A DNA stretch of 30,289 nt, from contig RKSA01000092.1 of assembly GCA_007571115.1 (NCBI GenBank), positions 1 through 30,289 on the forward strand, given 5' to 3'. The notes below the pieces were generated by a model. The model had not been told where the DNA came from, ran no database searches, and saw nothing but the letters and a program-made list of their open reading frames with translations. Every line of letters starts with the position of its first letter. Positions within the stretch are counted from its first letter, which is position 1. The translations under genes and the position numbers were made by a program. Below, piece after piece: positions 1 through 7,427 of this stretch. This DNA is from Gammaproteobacteria bacterium (GTDB lineage Bacteria; Pseudomonadota; Gammaproteobacteria; Pseudomonadales; Pseudohongiellaceae).

Positions 1-1
1 G

Positions 2-3000
2 GAGTGCTTGGGGTTCGATCGGTGGCAGGCCGAAGTGGCACCGGCCGAAAGCGGCGGTAGGCGGCTCCCCCAGGTGGATCACGGTCTGGGCGTTGCCCGG
101 GGCCGAAGCGACCTCGCAGGGGCCGAAGCGGAGCTCGAGCGGGTGTTTCTCGGCGCCGCAGCCGCAGGTGGGGATCGCGACCAAGCCGCCGAAGCGGTGG
201 CGCTGGGCAACGCGTGCGCTGCCTTGGCGGAACTGCGTGGCGACGAGCAGGAACAGCTCGACAGGCACGGGCAAAAGCTCGATGAGTTGCAGGGCCGAGC
301 CCGGAAGCTGCAGAACGAATTGCACGATGCTCGCGAGGCGCGGCGATCGACCGGGCTTGCCGAGCCGCTTGACGCTGCCGAACTGGCGGCCTCGATCAGG
401 AAGGCCGAAGAGCTCGAGCGCCGCGAACGCGAGCTGGCGGAAACGAGCGAGAGCTGCCAGGAGGCTGCGGGCAGGCATCTCGAAGCGCTGCGAGCGATCG
501 GCAGCGGTGCGGTCGAGGCGAGCGAAGCCGATCCGTCGATCGACGATGGCCCAGGCGAGGAAAGCGGCGCGGCAGGCCTGCAAGGAACTGATCGCAGTGA
601 GCTGTTCGAGTTTCTGCGCAAAAGCCGCCGACTGGAAATCGAGCGCAGCGAGCTCGAGACGAAACTGCGAATGCTCGCCGATACCGATGCCGCAGAAGCC
701 GACCAGCCGGACCTCGACAGGCTGAGGCGAGCAATCGACATCCTGCGCAACTGGCTGCGCGTTCCCGCCACCGAGGCCGGTGCTGCCGCATGGTGGAAGC
801 GCCGGGGCTGGCTGCTCGGGGGGGCAGCCGCGCTTTTGGCCGCTGGCCTGGGGCTTGCCTTGCTTGCAGGCCCGTTGCTGGCCTTGGCCGCAGTCGCGGT
901 TTTTGGCATCGGCATCGGCGCCGGCATGGCGCTGACAGGAAACTTGCGCAGCAGTGCAAAGCGCGCTGATCGCGAAAGAGCGAGCGCTGCGGCGAGCTAT
1001 GCGAGCCTCGGCCTGGAAGGCCCCGCAAGCTGGGAGCTGGGCCCGGTCAACTCGCTATTGCACATGCTCGAGGGCCGCAAGGCCAGCGGCGAGGCCGAAC
1101 GCGAAAACCGCCTGTTGCGCAAGCGGCAGCGAGAAGCGCTGCAAGCCGGGCGAGCGCGTCTCGACGAGAGGGTCGGCGAGCTCGACGGGCAGCGCAGGAG
1201 GCTCCAGGAGCGGCTGGGCCTGCAAGAGTTTCGCGGCGATGCGGAACTCGTCGATTTCGTTCGCTCACTCGACGAGCTCAGGCAGGCCCGCGCCAGCGAA
1301 CGGTCGTGCAAAAGCAGGCTTGAAAGCCAGCAAGGGCAATGCGATGAACTGCTCGGCGAACTCGCCGCCGTGCTCGAACGCCATGGCGAGCCGGCCCTGA
1401 TCGATGCGATTTCCGCCAGGGAGCGCCTGCTGCGGCTGCAAGAGCGCAACCGCCAACGCGAAAGCGCCTGGGACAAGGAGCGGCGCGCAGAAAAGCAGCT
1501 TGCGGCGAATGAAGCCGATCAGCAGGCGCTCGGCGAGGAAATCGCTGCGGTCTATCGCCGCGCGGGCCTGCAGGACGGCGACGCGAAAGGCCTCGATGCG
1601 CTACTCGAAAGATTGCCCGAATATCGCGAGCTGTCGAAGCGGCAAAACGATCTCGCGATCAGGAACCGGCATGATCTCGACTTCCTCGGCAAGGCCGGCG
1701 AGGCAGCGCTTGCCGACGAGGAAGCCGCAGCCATCGAGTCGCTCAGGGAGCGGCTGCAAGGCGAGGCCCGCGAGCAAGGCGGGCTTCGCGATGCGATCGC
1801 CAGGCGCCAGGCCGAGCTGAACCAGGCAAGACGGGGCAAGGACCTGCAAGAGCTGCTCGCCAGGCGCGAAGAGGCTCGCGCCAGCCTGGGCGAGCTGCGC
1901 GATCGCGAGCTGTTCAGGCAGGCGGGCAGGTTCCTCATCGACACGATCGGCAATGAATACCGGCAAACGCGGATGCCGCAAGTGTTCCGCAAGGCGCGGC
2001 AGCATTTCTCCACATTCACTTTCCACAACTACGAGTTGCGCCTCGACAGGGGCGAATTGCAAGCCATCGAGCTGCAGGCCGGCGAGGCAAGGACGCTCGA
2101 GCAATTGTCCGACGGAACCCGGGTGCAACTGCTGCTCGCGGTGCGAATGGCTTTTGCCGAACACGTCGAGCAGGGAAGTATCTTGCCATTGTTCCTCGAC
2201 GAAGCTCTCGACCAAAGCGATCCCGGCCGGTTCGAGGCCATCGTCGGCAGCCTCGGCCTCCTCGCTCGGGACCAGGGCCGCCAGATCATCTATCTGACGA
2301 GCGATCCTCTCGATCAGGAACGCGTTCGCCAGGCCCTGGGAAGGCAGGGCTGCGAGCCTGCGGCGCCGATCGACCTGGGCCTGATCCGCAGGCAGCAGGC
2401 CAGCGTGGGCGACGCCGCAGCGCTGGCGCTGCAAGCTCTTCCCGAGCTGCCTGCTCCGGCTGGCCTTTCCGTTGAGCGATACGGCGCGCTTTTGCAAGTT
2501 CCTCCATTTCGGCCTGGGGCAGGTTGGGTGGGGCAGCACATGCTGTACGTGCTCTGGGACGAACTCGAGCAACTGCACGGATTTCTCGTCAATGGCATCG
2601 AGCGGGCAGGGCAGTGGGCAACGCTATCGGGTTTGCCCGTCGCCGAAGATCTCTGCGCCGGGCGTGTTTGCGCCGCCGAAGTCGGCTACCGGATCGAGCT
2701 GCTCGAGACGTTCTGCTCGTTGTGGCAGCAGGGCAGGGGCAGGAAACTCGACGGCGATGCCTTGCGCCGGAGCGAGGTGCTGGGCCCGCGCTATCTCGAT
2801 CACGTGATCGAGATCACTGCGGAAGCCGGCGGCGATGCGGGCCGGGTTCTCGACATGCTCGCCAAACGCGAGGATCCGCGGCTGAAAGGATTTCGCGGCG
2901 GTAGCCGCGAGCGGCTCGAGCATTTCCTGCTCGACCAAGGCTACCTTGACGAACGCGAGATTCTCGCGGAAAGCGAGCTGCGGCTGCAAGCGATGGCATC

Positions 3001-3070
3001 GCCAGCCGCCGCCGAACTCGACGGCGAGCTCGCGCGGCAATGCCTGCATCGCTGGTGGCAGTGGGCGTAA
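2..3070 (+). CDS. YhaN/SbcC-like coiled-coil AAA ATPase, 5' end missing
   Basis: The frame is open from base 2, so the gene starts before the window and the N-terminal Walker A part is absent. Visible are long Glu/Arg/Leu/Ala-rich coiled coils, a hydrophobic hairpin at about visible residues 265-312 (a feature of the YhaN branch of SMC/Rad50-like ATPases), more coiled coil, then an ABC signature LSDGTRVQLLLAVRMAF, a Walker B segment LPLFLDEALDQSD near residue 730 and an H-loop-like YLTSD. About 240 residues follow the ATPase core and form an uncharacterised helical extension. Family knowledge suggests a DNA repair or nuclease-associated ATPase, often paired with an SbcD-like exonuclease upstream; no partner is visible here. 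The first 200 bases are weak evidence for this frame, because their codon-position GC fits the opposite strand better (see findings). Confidence 0.8.
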   Translation, partial: ECLGFDRWQAEVAPAESGGRRLPQVDHGLGVARGRSDLAGAEAELERVFLGAAAAGGDRDQAAEAVALGNACAALAELRGDEQEQLDRHGQKLDELQGRARKLQNELHDAREARRSTGLAEPLDAAELAASIRKAEELERRERELAETSESCQEAAGRHLEALRAIGSGAVEASEADPSIDDGPGEESGAAGLQGTDRSELFEFLRKSRRLEIERSELETKLRMLADTDAAEADQPDLDRLRRAIDILRNWLRVPATEAGAAAWWKRRGWLLGGAAALLAAGLGLALLAGPLLALAAVAVFGIGIGAGMALTGNLRSSAKRADRERASAAASYASLGLEGPASWELGPVNSLLHMLEGRKASGEAERENRLLRKRQREALQAGRARLDERVGELDGQRRRLQERLGLQEFRGDAELVDFVRSLDELRQARASERSCKSRLESQQGQCDELLGELAAVLERHGEPALIDAISARERLLRLQERNRQRESAWDKERRAEKQLAANEADQQALGEEIAAVYRRAGLQDGDAKGLDALLERLPEYRELSKRQNDLAIRNRHDLDFLGKAGEAALADEEAAAIESLRERLQGEAREQGGLRDAIARRQAELNQARRGKDLQELLARREEARASLGELRDRELFRQAGRFLIDTIGNEYRQTRMPQVFRKARQHFSTFTFHNYELRLDRGELQAIELQAGEARTLEQLSDGTRVQLLLAVRMAFAEHVEQGSILPLFLDEALDQSDPGRFEAIVGSLGLLARDQGRQIIYLTSDPLDQERVRQALGRQGCEPAAPIDLGLIRRQQASVGDAAALALQALPELPAPAGLSVERYGALLQVPPFRPGAGWVGQHMLYVLWDELEQLHGFLVNGIERAGQWATLSGLPVAEDLCAGRVCAAEVGYRIELLETFCSLWQQGRGRKLDGDALRRSEVLGPRYLDHVIEITAEAGGDAGRVLDMLAKREDPRLKGFRGGSRERLEHFLLDQGYLDEREILAESELRLQAMASPAAAELDGELARQCLHRWWQWA

Positions 3071-3081
3071 TCGCCGCGTGC

Positions 3082-3112
3082 TACAATTTGCCGCCTTTCG
3101 GGAAGCGGCGGC
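3082..3112 (+). promoter_or_regulatory. Possible -10 box and GC hairpin before the NnrU gene
   Basis: TACAAT at 3082-3087 lies in the 114-bp gap between the ATPase stop and the NnrU start. No convincing -35 box is found 16-18 bp upstream. Just after it, GCCGCC (3090-3095) can pair with GGCGGC (3107-3112) around an 11-base loop, near the expected transcription start. The call rests only on the -10-like hexamer. Confidence 0.25.
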
Positions 3113-3184
3113 GTGCACGAGGCTGCCGGGCTCCCCAGGCGTCGTTGGCCTGCGGCGATGCCAGGCCCGTCGAGGAGGCGCGGC

Positions 3185-3745
3185 ATGGGCTTGCTAGTCA
3201 CGGGATTGCTGCTGTTGCTCGTTCCCCACTCGCTGCGGGAGCTCGGCCTGCGTGATTTCGTCGCATCGCGCCTCGGTTCCAGAGGGGTGTATCGAGGCGC
3301 GGTCTTCGTGCTCGCCGTGGCGGGGCTCGCACTCATCGTTTGGGGCAAGTCCCAGGCGCCCTTCGTCATGATCTGGCAGCCGCCGTTCGAGCTGCGCCAC
3401 ATCTCGAACTTCATCATGTACCCGGTGTTCTGGCTGGTTCTTGCGGGAGTGTTGCCGATGTCGACGGCGCGCTGGACCTTGCGCAATCCGATGGCCCTGG
3501 GAGTGGCGGTTTGGGGAGTCGCGCACCTGTGGGCCAATGGCGACCTTGCCTCGATGCTGCTGTTCGGCAGCTTCGCGTTCTGGGGCGCGATCAAGTACCT
3601 CAGCCTGTTCCGCGGCACGAGGCTGCCGCCGTTCAGGAACCGCATGCTCGTTTGGGACGCGATCGGCTGCACGCTCGGCTCGGTGCTCTATGTCAGCGTG
3701 TTCGTTTTCCACGGCGACCTGTTCGGCGTCGGCCTGTCGCTGTGA
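3185..3745 (+). CDS. NnrU-family integral membrane protein
   Basis: This 186-residue protein is almost entirely transmembrane, with about five or six hydrophobic helices. It has features of the NnrU family: an N-terminal VPHSLRELG segment, WGKSQAPFVMIWQPP after the second helix, then LRHISNFIMYPVFWLVLAG and WGVAHLWANGD. NnrU was first linked to nitrite/nitric oxide metabolism in alphaproteobacteria, but the family is wider and its reaction is unknown; it is distantly related to methyltransferase-type membrane proteins. I chose the ATG at 3185 because GAGGAGG at 3172-3178 is well placed before it and the protein then begins in the first helix. No denitrification genes are nearby, so a nitric oxide role cannot be inferred here. 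Its stop overlaps the next start. Confidence 0.85.
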   Translation: MGLLVTGLLLLLVPHSLRELGLRDFVASRLGSRGVYRGAVFVLAVAGLALIVWGKSQAPFVMIWQPPFELRHISNFIMYPVFWLVLAGVLPMSTARWTLRNPMALGVAVWGVAHLWANGDLASMLLFGSFAFWGAIKYLSLFRGTRLPPFRNRMLVWDAIGCTLGSVLYVSVFVFHGDLFGVGLSL

Positions 3746-4134
3746 AGGCGTCCAGCGCCGCGCTCGCCCTGGCGCTCGCATTCGTGGCAGCGCCATTTCC
3801 GGCATCTTGCGCCGACGATGGCGATTCCGCCGCCTGGAATGGCGTCTGGACCGCCGCAGGCACGCTGTTCTCGGTCGAAGTCACGATCAGCGATGGCCGC
3901 GTCGAGCTGCGGCAGCTCGAATCGCTCGGCCTCGAATGGTCGAGCGGTGCTGGAGTCGTGGCCGGGGCGAGCCTCGAGATACCCGTCGAGCACGCAGGGG
4001 TTTCGGGGCTGATCGAGGCGCGGCTGCAAGACGCGGCGACCGCCATCGTCTTCACCCGCTCGTGCCTTCCCGAATACCGTGTCGTCTGCGTGCTCGCCAA
4101 GGACCGCCGGGCGGTCTTCCGCAAGGCCGAATGA
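3742..4134 (+). CDS. Small exported protein of unknown function
   Basis: This 130-residue protein starts at a GTG whose last two bases form part of the NnrU stop codon (GTGA overlap), which suggests translational coupling. Residues 1-23 form a signal peptide with an Ala/Leu-rich core ending near PASCA. The mature part, beginning DDGDSAAWNGVWTAAGTLF, alternates short polar and hydrophobic stretches and is probably a small beta-rich domain. Two cysteines near the C-terminus (SCLPEYRVVC) could form a disulfide. I do not recognise the family. The coupling suggests that it works with the NnrU-like protein or is simply co-expressed. It is followed directly by a 15-bp tandem repeat. Confidence 0.65.
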   Translation: MKASSAALALALAFVAAPFPASCADDGDSAAWNGVWTAAGTLFSVEVTISDGRVELRQLESLGLEWSSGAGVVAGASLEIPVEHAGVSGLIEARLQDAATAIVFTRSCLPEYRVVCVLAKDRRAVFRKAE

Positions 4135-4138
4135 CTTG

Positions 4139-4213
4139 CCGGCGGCGCACAAAGTCGCGGTGCGCAAATTCGTTGTGTGCCAAGCCGCAGTGCGCAGAGT
4201 CGCGGTGCGCAGA
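4139..4213. repeat. 15-bp tandem repeat, about 5 copies, between convergent genes
   Basis: The best unit is GTCGCGGTGCGCAGA. Copies lie at 4154-4168, 4169-4183 (diverged), 4184-4198 and 4199-4213, with a weaker copy at 4139-4153 that matches at about 10 of 15 positions. The array begins five bases after the stop of the small exported protein and ends just before the 3' end of the cytochrome gene on the other strand. It lies in no credible gene. The rest of this 94-bp gap shows no clear terminator. Confidence 0.75.
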
Positions 4214-4228
4214 GCTCGTTGCAGCGAG

Positions 4229-4684
4229 TCAGCAGGCGCTGCGGTTGTGCTGGATGTAGGCGATGAGCTTCCAGATGTCGTCGTCGCCTTCGGGAAAATT
4301 GTCGCCGAAACCGACCATTCTCGTTCCTTCGATTCCTTCCTTGATGATGGCGAACATCTGTGCGCCATCCTCGCTGTGGGTCGAGTCGCAGTCGAACAGG
4401 AACGAGGCGTCGGCAAGCGCGGCGGCCGGTTGCTGCCCGGGAAGGCCGTGGCAGAAGCTCGCGCAGGAGCCGAGGAACAGGCTCTCGCCTCTGCGCAGGG
4501 CGACCGGCTCCTCGAGGAAGCCCGCAACGATCGCCTCCGGGGTTGACGGAGGCAAGTCCGTTGTCGGCCCGCGTTCTCCGCAGCCGCCGAGCAACGCGAC
4601 CAAGGCTAGCGCCCAGGCGACGGAGGGCAAGCCGCGCAGCGCGGTTTCCGGCTTGGCTGCCAGGCTGTTCACTGGCTTGTGCAT
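4229..4684 (-). CDS. c-type cytochrome lipoprotein with CX3CH haem motif
   Basis: This 151-residue protein has a signal peptide ending in a lipobox (LLGGC, C35), so it is probably anchored in a membrane facing the periplasm. The domain resembles a class I cytochrome c, but the haem site reads CASFCH (C74, C78, H79), with three residues between the cysteines instead of two. I checked the codons (tgc gcg agc ttc tgc cac), so the spacing is real in this sequence. M123 in GTRMVGFG is the likely second axial ligand, and the C-terminal DDDIWKLIAYIQ is typical of the last helix. The ATG lies inside the end of the RND transporter gene (16-bp overlap), suggesting co-translation. The redox partner is unknown. 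Confidence 0.85.
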   Translation of the reverse strand: MHKPVNSLAAKPETALRGLPSVAWALALVALLGGCGERGPTTDLPPSTPEAIVAGFLEEPVALRRGESLFLGSCASFCHGLPGQQPAAALADASFLFDCDSTHSEDGAQMFAIIKEGIEGTRMVGFGDNFPEGDDDIWKLIAYIQHNRSAC

Positions 4685-7236
4685 TGCGGGGATTCCGGCC
4701 CGAGGGGCTTGAAGGTCGCGAGAAGCTGCGGCAGCAAGGTGAGCGAGCCGACCAGCGCCACGAGCATCGCCATGCTCGTCAGCAGGCCGAAAATTCCGGT
4801 GGGGATGAAGTTCGACAGCACCAGGATGGAAAAGCCCGCGACGATGGTCATCGAAGTGAAATACATGGCGCGACCGATGCTGTCGTGGCAGAAATGCATG
4901 GTCTTGCGGTAGTTGCCGAAGCGCGGGAACTCGCGGCGGAAGCGATGCATGTAGTGAATCGTGTTGTCGACGCCAATTCCGACCGAAACCGCAGCGATGG
5001 TGATCGTCATGATGTCGAGGGGGATGTCGAGCCAGCCCATCGTGCCGAGCACGAGGCAGGCGGCGATGGCATTGGGGATGATGCAAAGCACGGCGATCAG
5101 CCACGAGCGAAACAGCACGAGGAACATTGCCATGATCGCGAGCATCACCACGCCCAGGGTGAGGATCTGCGAATGGAACAGGCTTTGCAGCACGTTGTTG
5201 TACAGCACGAGCAGCCCGGACATGCGCACCTGCTCCGGGGCGAAGCCGAACTCGCGCTCGAGGCCCGATTCGACTCGCCGCAGCAACTCGTCGCGATTCA
5301 GATCGGGTGCGGATTCGCGCACCCGGACGTTGAAACGCAGTTCGTTGTCGTCGATTCGCACGAAAGGGTCGAGCACCGCCTCGCGCAGGGTTTGCGGGAT
5401 GCGCTTGTACATCACCGCCCATAACAGCCCGTCGACGGGCTCGTTGTCATTGAGCTGCTCGGCGAGCTGCACGACCGAGCCCAAGGACAGCACCTTGCCG
5501 GTGTACGGGTCGGCGTCGAGATATTCGTGGATCGCCTTGACCTTGGCCATTCGCGGCGCGGTGAACCAGTAGGCGTCGTCGGATGATTCGTCGAAACCGC
5601 TATCGAATCCGTCGCCAAGGGAGTTGTCGAAGGGGTTGTCAAAAGGGTCGTTAAAAGGGTCGTTAAAAGGGTCGTCAAAAGAGTCGTCGAAGGATACCTC
5701 GTCTTCAGGCAGGGTCACGATGGCGTCGAAAAACAGCGTGCCGCCGAGCTGCTTGTCGATCAGGCTCATTCCCTGGTGGATCTCGGTGCTGTCGCGGAAA
5801 TAGTCGATGAAGCTGTTTTCCACTCGCAGCTTGGTCAGCCCGGTCACTCCGACGGCGAGGATCAGCGCATAGATCACGAATGTCCAGCCACGCAAACGGT
5901 CGGTGAGCCTGGCCAGCGCCGAGGTCAGGTTGAGCCGCAGGTCCGGCGAAAGCCGCGCGCGATCGGCCGGCAAGGTCGACATGATCGAAGGAAATAGCGT
6001 GAAGGCGACGATCAATGCCGTTGCGACCCCCATCATCATCATCCAGCCAAAAGTGATGATCGGCAGAATGCCGCTGACGATCAGCGAGCCGAACGCGACA
6101 ATGGTCGTCAGCGCGGTGTACAGGCACGGCCGGAACATGCTCAACACTGCGTGGCGCAGCAGCTTGCCGTGCCGGCTGAAGTGCCGCGTTGCGCGCAGTT
6201 CGCGATAGCGCACGGTCAGATGCACCGTCAGCGAAATCGTGATGATGAGCAGCAGCGAAACGAAGTTCGAGGAGACCACCGTCACTCGCCAGTCCATCAG
6301 CCCGAGCGTGCCGACCATGATCGTTGCCGCGGCAATGCAGCAAAGCAGCGGAATCGCGATGAAGCGCAGCTTGCGGAAGATCAGCCCGAGAGCGACGACG
6401 ATCAGCACGAGCACGGCGATGCTGAAGCTGCTGAGGTCGCCGCGGACGAAGCTGACCAGGTCGTCGGCGATCATCGGAGCGCCGCTGAGGTGGATGTCGG
6501 CGCCGTCGCGATAGCGTTGCAGCGTTGCGCGAACCGCGCCGATCAGCTCGTGCTGCCGGGAATTCGTCTCGATGCTGTATTCGGCCCAGGCCGCCTCGAC
6601 CTCGCGCAGTTCCGCAGCGCCGTCGGCGTCGAGCGATCGCGCGGCCTCGAGCTGCCGCAGCTCGGCGCGGCGGTCGACGAGGGTCCGGGCGGTCTCGTCG
6701 ACGGCAATGCTGAGCTGCATTCCCGAGACCCGGCCATCGGGGCTGATCAAGGCGTCGCGATAGATCGGGTTGGCGATCATTTCGCCTCGCGCGGATGCCA
6801 GGTCGACGCCTTCGTCGAGCAAGGTCAGGTAGTTTTCGGAAATCCCCGTCAATGGCGTGTCGGCGAAGATCGGCACGTTGAGGATGCTGTCGATCCGCTC
6901 GATGTGATTGATCGCGAGCAGTTCCTCTTGCAGCCGTTGCAGTTTTTCGAGTTCGGGCCGGGTGAACAGCTCGCCTTGCGGGGCGTAGGCGACGACGACG
7001 AACTCGCGGACGCCGAAGCGGTTCCCCACCTGGCGGAAATACTCCCAGTCCGGGTCGTTTTCCAGCAGCAGCGAGTCGGCCGAAGCATCGAGCCTGAAAT
7101 CCTGGGCGAACCAGGCAAACAGGGCGACGATCACGGCACTGGCGCAGATGACCAGCCAGGGCTTGTCGAAGACCAGTTTCTCATACTGCCGGGCCAGGCG
7201 CTGCCTGATCGTTGTTCGGGCTGCTGTTTCGCTCAC
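4669..7236 (-). CDS. RND/MMPL-family transporter permease
   Basis: The protein has the standard duplicated RND layout: one N-terminal helix (PWLVICASAVIVALFAWF), a large periplasmic loop, five to six helices with a sterol-sensing-like core (NFVSLLLIITISLTVHL), a second single helix and loop, and a final helix bundle with VSVGIGVDNTIHYMHRFRR. It resembles exporters of lipids or hydrophobic compounds (MMPL, HpnN) more than tripartite AcrB pumps, and no membrane-fusion gene is adjacent. The substrate is unknown. I chose the GTG at 7236; an ATG at 7314 adds 26 residues of GC3-poor sequence that does not look coding. The second periplasmic loop carries an Asp/Phe/Asn/Pro repeat from a 12-bp array. 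The gene overlaps the cytochrome gene at its end. Confidence 0.85.
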   Translation of the reverse strand: MSETAARTTIRQRLARQYEKLVFDKPWLVICASAVIVALFAWFAQDFRLDASADSLLLENDPDWEYFRQVGNRFGVREFVVVAYAPQGELFTRPELEKLQRLQEELLAINHIERIDSILNVPIFADTPLTGISENYLTLLDEGVDLASARGEMIANPIYRDALISPDGRVSGMQLSIAVDETARTLVDRRAELRQLEAARSLDADGAAELREVEAAWAEYSIETNSRQHELIGAVRATLQRYRDGADIHLSGAPMIADDLVSFVRGDLSSFSIAVLVLIVVALGLIFRKLRFIAIPLLCCIAAATIMVGTLGLMDWRVTVVSSNFVSLLLIITISLTVHLTVRYRELRATRHFSRHGKLLRHAVLSMFRPCLYTALTTIVAFGSLIVSGILPIITFGWMMMMGVATALIVAFTLFPSIMSTLPADRARLSPDLRLNLTSALARLTDRLRGWTFVIYALILAVGVTGLTKLRVENSFIDYFRDSTEIHQGMSLIDKQLGGTLFFDAIVTLPEDEVSFDDSFDDPFNDPFNDPFDNPFDNSLGDGFDSGFDESSDDAYWFTAPRMAKVKAIHEYLDADPYTGKVLSLGSVVQLAEQLNDNEPVDGLLWAVMYKRIPQTLREAVLDPFVRIDDNELRFNVRVRESAPDLNRDELLRRVESGLEREFGFAPEQVRMSGLLVLYNNVLQSLFHSQILTLGVVMLAIMAMFLVLFRSWLIAVLCIIPNAIAACLVLGTMGWLDIPLDIMTITIAAVSVGIGVDNTIHYMHRFRREFPRFGNYRKTMHFCHDSIGRAMYFTSMTIVAGFSILVLSNFIPTGIFGLLTSMAMLVALVGSLTLLPQLLATFKPLGPESPQCTSQ
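5617..5688. repeat. 12-bp tandem repeat inside the RND transporter gene
   Basis: Six consecutive 12-bp units are seen on the plus strand: 5617-5628, 5629-5640, then AAAAGGGTCGTT twice (5641-5664), AAAAGGGTCGTC (5665-5676) and AAAAGAGTCGTC (5677-5688). More diverged units extend on both sides. On the coding strand this gives repeats of the type DDPFNDPFNDPF in the second periplasmic loop. The unit keeps the reading frame, so copy number can vary without truncating the protein. Confidence 0.9.
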
Positions 7237-7321
7237 TGTTCCGGCTACTGGAAGGAATATCGACACATACGTTGTTCGGGCGTTTTGCGATTCATGACGA
7301 TCGCGCGGCGCCATTCCCTGT

Positions 7322-7349
7322 GCAATTCTTGCCGTTTCCGGCAGATTGC
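7322..7349. promoter_or_regulatory. Interrupted palindrome between divergent genes
   Basis: In the gap between the divergent transporter and hydantoinase-type genes, GCAAT (7322-7326) and TGCCG (7330-7334) face CGGCA (7339-7343) and ATTGC (7345-7349) around a TTTC centre. The arms are 5+5 bp with small bulges of 3 and 1 bases. Such a site could be an operator shared by both promoters or a chance hairpin. I could not assign a regulator or clear -35/-10 boxes. The 12-mer CGTTGTTCGGGC also occurs twice, at 7210-7221 and 7270-7281. Confidence 0.3.
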
Positions 7350-7427
7350 GCGAGACTGCACCGGAATTCCTCCGAGGTCAACCGTCCATGCACCCAAGAG
7401 CTACGCAAGCGGCGAGGAGTTTCCGCC

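Noticed and set aside
79..1476. Long minus-strand and alternate-frame open frames over the ATPase
   Set aside because: Their translations are Ser/Arg/Ala-rich and low in aromatic residues, as expected for shadows in GC-rich DNA. Only the first 200 bases are ambiguous and are treated as a finding.
4135..4228. A small gene in the gap between the convergent genes
   Set aside because: All frames there are made of the 15-bp repeat, with no ribosome site or conserved-looking sequence.
7237..7314. N-terminal extension of the RND transporter from an ATG at 7314
   Set aside because: The added codons are poor in G/C at the third position and do not resemble the family N-terminus. The ATG also has no spaced ribosome site.
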